Source: Erodium maritimum (taxonomy: Eukaryota; Streptophyta; Magnoliopsida; Geraniales; Geraniaceae). Taken from it: DNA of 64,000 bases. Of the stretch, positions 57,952-64,000 are shown one piece after another; the first letter of the stretch is position 1, and the number at the start of each line of letters is the position of its first letter. The notes beneath the pieces were generated by a model, which had not been told where the DNA came from, ran no database searches, and saw nothing but the letters and a program-made list of their open reading frames with translations. The position numbers and the translations under genes are program-made. Location: assembly GCA_963921825.1 (NCBI GenBank), contig OY997589.1, positions 55,344,959 through 55,408,958 of the forward strand, in the 5' to 3' direction.

Positions 57952-59460
57952 TCGAGGTTTCACACCTCGGACTGTACGTCAATTAGGTGGGGAGAGTCGA
58001 GTCGGTAGAGTCCCGTCGTACGTTGGGTACGCAGGTCGGGAACCGGGTGTAGACCCGTGGTGTTGTGAGTCCTGCTTGTGTTTGTGTGTACGTGCAGTGT
58101 TTTCTTGCCGGCTTGCTGATTGTTGTTGCTGCGTGAAATGTTTTTTAAGCTGTCGCGGGTCGACTCAGGAGCGCTCCTGTAGTCGAACGTGACGGTGCTG
58201 ATATCAAGTCGGTACAACGTAGTTCGGGGACGCCTGGACCGGGTTGTAACCACCTGATGTCAAGAGTTGAGGTTTTAATGAAGTGGAGAAAACTTTAAAA
58301 GAAATTTGAGTGTTTTGATTTTGTTTGACGCCGTGGGCGTTTGTGTTTGACTTCGATTGGCCCTGTGGGCGTACTGTGTTTGTTGTTGGTTGGCCCGGTG
58401 GGCGTGTTGTGGAGTCTTGTTTGGCCCGGTGGGCAAGGTTCGACTTTGGTTGTTGGCCCGGTGGGCGGGTGTCGTTGTCCTTGTTGTTGTAGTTATGACT
58501 GTTCGGCCGGGTTGGCTTGTGGTTGAGGTTGAGTGACTCGTGTTTGGTCGTTGTTTTGGTACTTGGGTTTTATGATTAGTGGTCGAGTGTCTGCGACGCA
58601 CAAGCGTGTGGGTCGCTAGGAGAAGGGTAGGATGCGAGTGTCCTAGGATCGACGTGGCGGGCAGTTAGGGGCGAAACGGTCGCGGCTACGGGACGGACCA
58701 CGGGCCGACCTGGTACGAGACCAAGAAGGACTCGCTGGTCCGGTCCGGCAGCCAGCATGGACTGGCTGGCATACCGGCCCGTCAACCAGCCCGGCACGGA
58801 CGGCGTGCCGGCCCGGAAGCCCACATGGACCGGCCCACCTACCGAACCGGTCCAGCCAGTTTCAAAAAAAAAAGGAGAAAAAGGAAGAAGGGGTTTGTTT
58901 CGTTGTGCGTTTAGGTTTGTGGTTGTGTGACTCGGTTCTTGTTCGTGTGGTTGAGCGTTGGTTTTACGGGTTTGTGTTCGCGGTTGTGGGTTGTAAAGGC
59001 CGTGGGCCTAGTGTACGGTTGGGTTGTTGTTGAGTTTTTCGCTTCGCATTATTATAAATTAGGCATTAATAGTGTGAGCAATGGTGTGTGCTCATCTGAG
59101 AGCATGATCCCCGTCTTGAGGTTTCCTTACGTGATCGGGTATTTGGGTGTTTGAGGTTGTGAACAATAGTGATTACTGAATTGAGAAAGTGTTTCCCGTG
59201 TCGAGGTTTATCTTACATGAGCGAGTACTTGAGGTGTTGTTAGCATGAGCAGTGTGACGTTTGGCATCAGGTTCTGAGGTAGTGGTTTGCCCTGGTTAGA
59301 TCGATAAGTCTGTAGTGCTGTACTAGTATGCCATAATCGAACGGGTGTCCGTGGAGGTGAGCATAACGCTCATCCCCTTTACTACTTTTCCCGTAAGGGA
59401 CGAGTAGCGAACACTGGTTTGGTTGCGGAAAGTTACAAGTAATGCCTGGAGGACCGTGTG
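57952..59460 (+). other. Gypsy-D leader without recognisable gag
   Basis: 1.5 kb with no gag motif. Includes GGCCCGGTGGGCG repeats (58355-58470), a GC-rich block full of CCGGCCCG and GGACCGG (58640-58860), and the hairpin GGTGAGCATAACGCTCATCC followed by ACTACTTTTCCCG (59356-59395), as in Gypsy-C. Confidence 0.65.
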
Positions 59461-59985
59461 AGGTCTACACTAGACCTTACCAGGGTGACTAATGGAGTGG
59501 GTGTTCGGGTTCCGTTTTGGGCGTCGGTTTCATTGGATGCCGGGTTATCACACTCGTTTGTTCGTCGAGTTGTGCTGAGAGGTTGGGGCTGAGTTTAGAG
59601 CCATTGAGTCCACCCCTACGTCGGGACACGCCGGTTGGTGGTGGGGTGGTGTTGACTAGGTTCTGTCGTGCCTGCGGAGTTAGAGAAGCAAACCGATACA
59701 GGAGGTTCGAGAGAGGGCTCGAGAGCCCCGATGCTGGATCGAGTCCTCACCCCGAGGATTCGGGTATGTCCGGAGTTGGTAGGCACGACGACGGTATTGG
59801 AGCGAGGTCTTAGAGAGACCGCGAGGGTCCGTGAGTTTTAGCAGCGACTGAGCTTGTGCGTGTATCCGTGGGAAGGATACCCACGAAATGACCGCCTTGA
59901 CGTGATCCTGGGAATGGATTGGCGAGCGAAGTACCAAGTCATTATCGACTGTTATAGACGACGAGTGACGGTGTCAACAGGCAAC
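59461..59985 (+). pseudogene. Gypsy-D protease-region remnant
   Basis: Wording such as CAERLGLSLEPLSPP, TPVGGGVVLTRFCRA and, at its end, [23 protein letters not shown] shows gypsy aspartic protease and the link to RT. Fossil with a few breaks. Confidence 0.78.
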
Positions 59986-60539
59986 ACGAAAGGTTCGTGT
60001 ATTCTGGGCAGTAGGAGCGGAGTTTCTCCTGTCGGCTTGTCTGCAGTAAAGGAAGTATCGGTCGTGCAGAGCCGAGAATTATCGCGAGTGGCGTGCGAGT
60101 TCCCCGAGGTCTTCCCTAAGGAATTGAGCGGGTTGCCACCAGTTCGTGAGGTGGAGTTCGGGATTGACCTGATGCCGGGAATGGCAGCGATATCGATGGC
60201 GCCTTACAGGTTCGCGCCAGCCGAGTTGACCGAGCTGAAGAGTCAGCTCGAGGAACTTCGGGAGAAGGGGTTTATTCGTCCGAGCACATCGCCATGGGGA
60301 GCGCCAGCACTCTTCGTGAAGAAGAAGAGTGGAGAGCTTCGGATGTGCATGGACTACCGGAAACTGAACCGGGTTACGGCGAATGACCGATACCCGATGC
60401 CGAGAATCGACGACCTGCTCTACCAGTTGAGAGGGTCGGCATACTTCTCGAAGATCGACCTGGGATCCGGATACTACCAGTTGCGAGTCCGAGAGGGGGA
60501 CGTCGCAAGGACTGCATTCCGGACATGCTATGAACATTA
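59986..60539 (+). pseudogene. Gypsy-D reverse transcriptase, cut by Angela-2
   Basis: Reads [28 protein letters not shown], then [38 protein letters not shown] and the palm motif [15 protein letters not shown], the classical first half of a gypsy RT. The frame is open over about 180 residues up to the Angela-2 edge; the catalytic YxDD part would lie beyond that insertion, outside the window. Gypsy RT copies the element RNA into DNA. Confidence 0.85.
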
Positions 60540-62229
60540 TGTTGGGTCTCGAGGTAAGGTTGGAGATGAACCAACTCGCAGCGGAAAATCAATGAAAACC
60601 AAGAGACAATTAGAACCATGAAACAACTAACAAAGAATGGATTAACAAGAGAAAAATTCAGCACTAGTTCTTACCAAAACAAGAACACCGGTTAACGAAT
60701 GATTGGCTTGAGTCTCCAAGACGCCTACGTATCCACATGGGAATCAAAGCCACGTAGTTCTTCTCTTTGAGGACTCAAGAACACAAAAATGGAGGAGGAA
60801 ACTAGCCAAACCCGAAATGGCCATGGAAGAGGGAGAGAAAAAATGTGTTTCCTATTCTTGTCTTGTGTTTGTTATGTTGAAAAAAGATGACTTAAACATA
60901 ACAAAACCCATACTTGTCCAACTAAAGGCATGGGACAAGTATGGTGTCAAGTAAGGTGTAAATAGGACAAAGTATGGCAAGACAAGATTGGGTTAGGTGG
61001 TGAATCACCAACACCTAAATCCTTGTCTTGCTTACTTAGTACTAATTAATCAAGACTTGATTAATTAGTTCCATGGGCCTTGGTTGCATGGGCCTTTCAT
61101 GGGCCTCTTGGAACATGGCCCATGGCCATTTCCAACGAGGTCCCGTGATTCGCTCATCGCCTCCAAGCCTTCCATACCGGAAATGTCCAACATTATCCGA
61201 CGCGATCAATCCCAAGACTCCAAGCCTTGTCTCGATCCGTAAAGTCCTATTCACTTACGGGCACATGACCCAAAACCCAGTTTTGGTCATATCCCGAGAC
61301 AACTCCCTTTTGGCCATTCTCCATATATGTGTCAATGAGTTTCATCCTCCGGTGTGACCCTTAGGTTTATGCATGTCAATAGATCAACGTAAAATCCCAT
61401 TTTACTTGATTCTATTTAAGTGGCAACTAACGAGACTTTAGTATTGCCTGACACTGCATAGCGAATCGACCCTGTCGATTCTAACCTTTCCGTCGTCCCT
61501 GTCATTATCCTTTTATCTCCGATATCCTGATTGAGATAAGGCATAGAGCCGTCATCCTTATTATTCTCAATCACCGTTCCTTGATATGTGAGATGACTGA
61601 AGATATGATACCCAGTATCATGTGCATGGCCATGCTATTCTTCCAGTCACTCTCGATCAAGTGGCCGAGAACCGATATCTTTCCCATACCTTAGTATGAG
61701 GGATAAATCCCTTAGCCGTCTTTCGTGTCACTCATGTAGCCCGTCCCCAAGCCAATCCTGGCCGTTATGGAAGCCCTGTTACGGACAACGTTAGGCTCAG
61801 GTCAAACTCAGTTGTTCACTACATAGCGATCACAAAGACTCCTTGGTCTAAGGATACATGACAAGCTACAACACTGAATATGTTCATGACTTAATCTATG
61901 GCACATATTCAGGGCGGGTCGTCCAATATCATGTCCCACATGATATCTATGATCAGACTCCGGAATCCCATTCCAATGACTAACAGAACGTAAGCCATAA
62001 AGAGCCATCTTTCATACTAGTCGCTTCTAGTGAAGCTTTGTTGACTAGGGACCCATCGAGTGTGATCTATCTCGATCTATGGTTCTATTCGCATGGTGGG
62101 CATAGATCAGAGCACACATCGATATATTACTCCAACACATAAGTAATATAAAGCCGCTTTAATTTTATTGCTAACGATGATATATACATTTGGACATTTA
62201 GGATTGAACTACGGGCACTAAGACTAACA
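60540..62229 (-). repeat. Angela-2 3' LTR
   Basis: 1690 bp, minus-strand start TGTTAGTC at 62229 and end CCCAACA at 60540. Differs from 3034-4720 by scattered single bases, on the order of one or two percent by eye. Confidence 0.88.
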
Positions 62230-62244
62230 ATCTCCCACTTGCCC
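62230..62244 (-). other. Angela-2 polypurine tract
   Basis: On the minus strand GGGCAAGTGGGAGAT precedes the LTR, as in Angela-1. Confidence 0.7.
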
Positions 62245-62700
62245 TAGTTCCAATCTAAACTCCAATATGTCCCCATCGACTTTACATGTCTAACATGTTC
62301 AGGCAGTGACACTGCCTTAGTCAAAGGGTTGGCTATGTTATCATCTATTGCAATATCGGTTATCTTCACTTCACCTCAGTTCAGTATTTATCTGATGAGG
62401 TGGATACGCCGCAGTACATGTTTGGATTTGTTATGCGATCTAGGCTTTTAGCTTGCGCAATGGCCCTTGTGTTGTCGCAAAATGGATTCACCGGACTGGA
62501 TGGGTTTTTAATTACACCCAGCCCTGCCATGAATTTCCAAATCCACATAGCCTCCTTAGCTGCCTCTGCAGCATCCATGTACTTGGCCTCTATCGTAGAT
62601 TCGGCAATGGTATCTTGCTATACGCTTTCCCAGCTAAAGCTCTGCCATTCAGCGTAAACACATATCCTGATTGAGTTCTAAAGTCATCTGGATTTGTCTT
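62245..62700 (-). pseudogene. Angela-2 RNase H remnant
   Basis: Minus strand reads MDAAEAAKEAMWIWKFMAGLGV and NPFCDNTRAIAQAKS, identical in wording to Angela-1. Confidence 0.78.
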
Positions 62701-62816
62701 GGAAAACTAGCGTCTACTCATCCTTCGACGACTAGTTCAGCATCATCTTTCCCCCGGGTTAGAATGATGTCTACTGGTACAACATAAGGCTTACGAGACG
62801 TCTGGTCTCATACATG

Positions 62817-63804
62817 TCATGGCATATATGATCGATCCTGCCCCCAGGCGCATAGGATTCTCATCATCCTTTTCAGCTCATCAGGTGTCTTAGGACACTG
62901 AGTCTTGCTGAGATGAATGCCATGACTAGTGGGTAAGAGTCCTTTCTTTGAATCGAGCATTAAGAACCTACTCAATGCCTTGTTCACATAGGTTCCCTGA
63001 CTTAAATCCAAGACCCTCTTGGTGCGATCTCTACATATCTTAATCCTTAAGATATGAGAAGCATCGCCTAAGTCCTTTATTGAAAAACACTTCCTCAACC
63101 AAGCTTTAGTCTCGTGCAAGGTTGGGATGTCGTTTTCAATGAGAACCAGAAAGGTAATATTGCTCCCACTAGCCTTCTTATAAACGCAAGATTCATCCTC
63201 GTTCTTGATTAAGCCAAATCCAATTACAGCTTCATCAAAACGAAGGATCCAACTCCGAGAAGTTCGTTTCAATCCATAAATGGATTTCAACAACTTATAA
63301 ATCTTTCCTTTATTCTTCGGATCGTCAAAACCTTTGGGCCGAGACATACAAACGTACTCAGTCAAATTTCCATTTAGGAAAGCGGTTTTGACATCCACTT
63401 GCCATATCTCGTAATTATGATACGCAGTTATGTCAAGAAGAATTTGGATCGATTTTGACCATAGCCACTAAGGAGAAGGTTTCCTCATAGTCAATCCATT
63501 GGATTTGCCTATAACCTTTCGCCACCAGTTGAGCTTTGTAGGTCAGAGGGTTGCCGTCCATGTCCATCTTCACCTTGAAGATCCATTTGCACCCTATGGT
63601 CCTCACACCATTGATGGGATCAACCGGTTCCCAGAATCGGTTGTCTGACATGGATTGCATTTCCTCCCTCATGGCTCCCAGCCATAACTCGGAGTTGGGC
63701 CCATCCACGACTTCCTGAAAGGTGGCTGGATCATCGTGATCTACCATGACTTCATTGTCACCTCCGGATACCATATCTTGGAGGTGGAAGATTGATCCTT
63801 TCAA
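62817..63804 (-). pseudogene. Angela-2 reverse transcriptase remnant
   Basis: Minus-strand copy of Angela-1 1459-2446, with MDVKTAFLNGNLTEYVC, LLKSIYGLKRTSRSW and LSQGTYVNKALSRFLMLDSKKG; only a few residues differ. Broken in the same way. Confidence 0.85.
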
Positions 63805-64000
63805 ATCGCCTTGGACCTTCCGGAATTGTAACAGGAATTGGTTCTTACTCTACGACAATCTCTGGCTCCTTTCTACTGGGTTGCCAATTGGTTTAGACAG
63901 ATCTGTACCATCCTGAATTTCTTCGAGATGCACAGTCCTCCCAATGACGTCTTTGGAAACAAAACTTCTTTTCCATAAAGACCCCACCCCAAGCGACGAA
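63805..64000 (-). pseudogene. Angela-2 integrase C-terminal part, cut by window end
   Basis: Minus-strand match to 1263-1458 of Angela-1, the region after the integrase core. Confidence 0.7.

Larger units (their letters stand above)
54674..60539 (+). mobile_element. Gypsy-D: Ty3/gypsy chromovirus-like element, 5' part, cut by Angela-2
   Basis: LTR 54674-57936, primer site 57940, leader, protease region and the first two thirds of RT, then Angela-2. Same family as Gypsy-C, E and H by LTR ends and leader. The rest of pol and the second LTR must lie right of the window. The RT part is the best preserved coding stretch here; the upstream protease region shows a few breaks. It inserted into the Tat/Athila-like element and is older than Angela-2. 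Confidence 0.86.
60540..64000 (-). mobile_element. Angela-2: Angela-like Ty1/copia element, minus strand, runs off the window
   Basis: Inverted near-copy of 1263-4720: LTR, purine tract, RNase H, RT and part of integrase in that order from left to right. It cuts Gypsy-D RT; CATTA at 60535-60539 should be one half of its target duplication. Coding regions are broken, and the pattern of breaks matches Angela-1. Very young relative to the other elements. Confidence 0.88.

Noticed and set aside
1-64000. tRNA, rRNA, microRNA or host protein genes
   Set aside because: I looked for tRNA-like arms, rRNA wording and multi-exon host domains and saw none; the only tRNA-related sequences are the primer sites of the retroelements.
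1-64000. Whole window as one large palindrome or inverted duplication
   Set aside because: Only the Angela copies are inverted relative to each other. The sequences inside each arm (Copia-A LTR on the left, Gypsy-D RT on the right) are unrelated, so the symmetry ends at the LTR edges.

Overview
This window is plant nuclear repeat DNA. Almost every base belongs to a nest of LTR retrotransposons of angiosperm type: Ty1/copia with initiator-Met tRNA primer sites, Ty3/gypsy chromoviruses with 2.6-3.3 kb LTRs, and Tat/Athila-like LTRs. I found no host protein gene, tRNA, rRNA or CRISPR array. Species cannot be told from the sequence; an angiosperm, perhaps a eudicot, and pericentromeric or other gene-poor chromatin fit best. 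All retroelements are treated as fossils. Element names (Angela-1, Copia-A, Gypsy-C and so on) are labels for this report only.

Left part (1-41737). The window opens inside a young Angela-like copia element (Angela-1, internal region plus 3' LTR, ends at 4720). It sits in the 5' LTR of a much older copia relative, Copia-A, which makes up the base layer from 4721 to 41737. Copia-A is split by a second copia lineage with very short LTRs (Copia-B, 6572 to about 19634). Copia-B in turn carries Gypsy-E (6649-12037, minus, TSD CTTCT), a Tat-like solo LTR (13647-15027) and gypsy solo LTR F (16150-19417, TSD CTACT). Copia-A itself also carries solo LTR H (21775-24475, minus, TSD CGTCA), solo LTR G (26424-29055, minus, TSD ACTAG) and the two-LTR Gypsy-I (29726-40933, TSD ACACC).

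Right part (41738-64000). A stretch of unassigned DNA (41738-42526, resuming at 51359) is split by the two-LTR Gypsy-C (42527-51353, TSD ACCCA). Next come a Mutator-type MITE (51946-52249, 9-bp TSD), a Tat/Athila-like element with a small zinc-knuckle ORF (52263-54673), and the 5' part of Gypsy-D (from 54674), which runs into its reverse transcriptase and is cut at 60540 by Angela-2. Angela-2 lies on the minus strand and is a near-identical inverted copy of Angela-1. The two form inverted arms of about 3.5 kb around 55.8 kb of other DNA.

The most interesting signal is inside the gypsy LTRs. Seven long LTRs from three sequence families (C, D, E, H; F, G; I), plus the second LTR of Gypsy-C, carry splice-like signals in the same order: a TAG acceptor, a 70-129 bp exon-like block ending in AG next to GTAGGG, a 1.0-1.6 kb intron-like stretch holding tandem repeats that differ in every family, a small hairpin in most, and a pyrimidine-tract CAG acceptor a few hundred bases before the LTR end. 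Gypsy families C, D and E also share a leader with no recognisable gag, which ends in a second copy of the hairpin and acceptor module. These are readings of motifs by eye; transcript data would decide.
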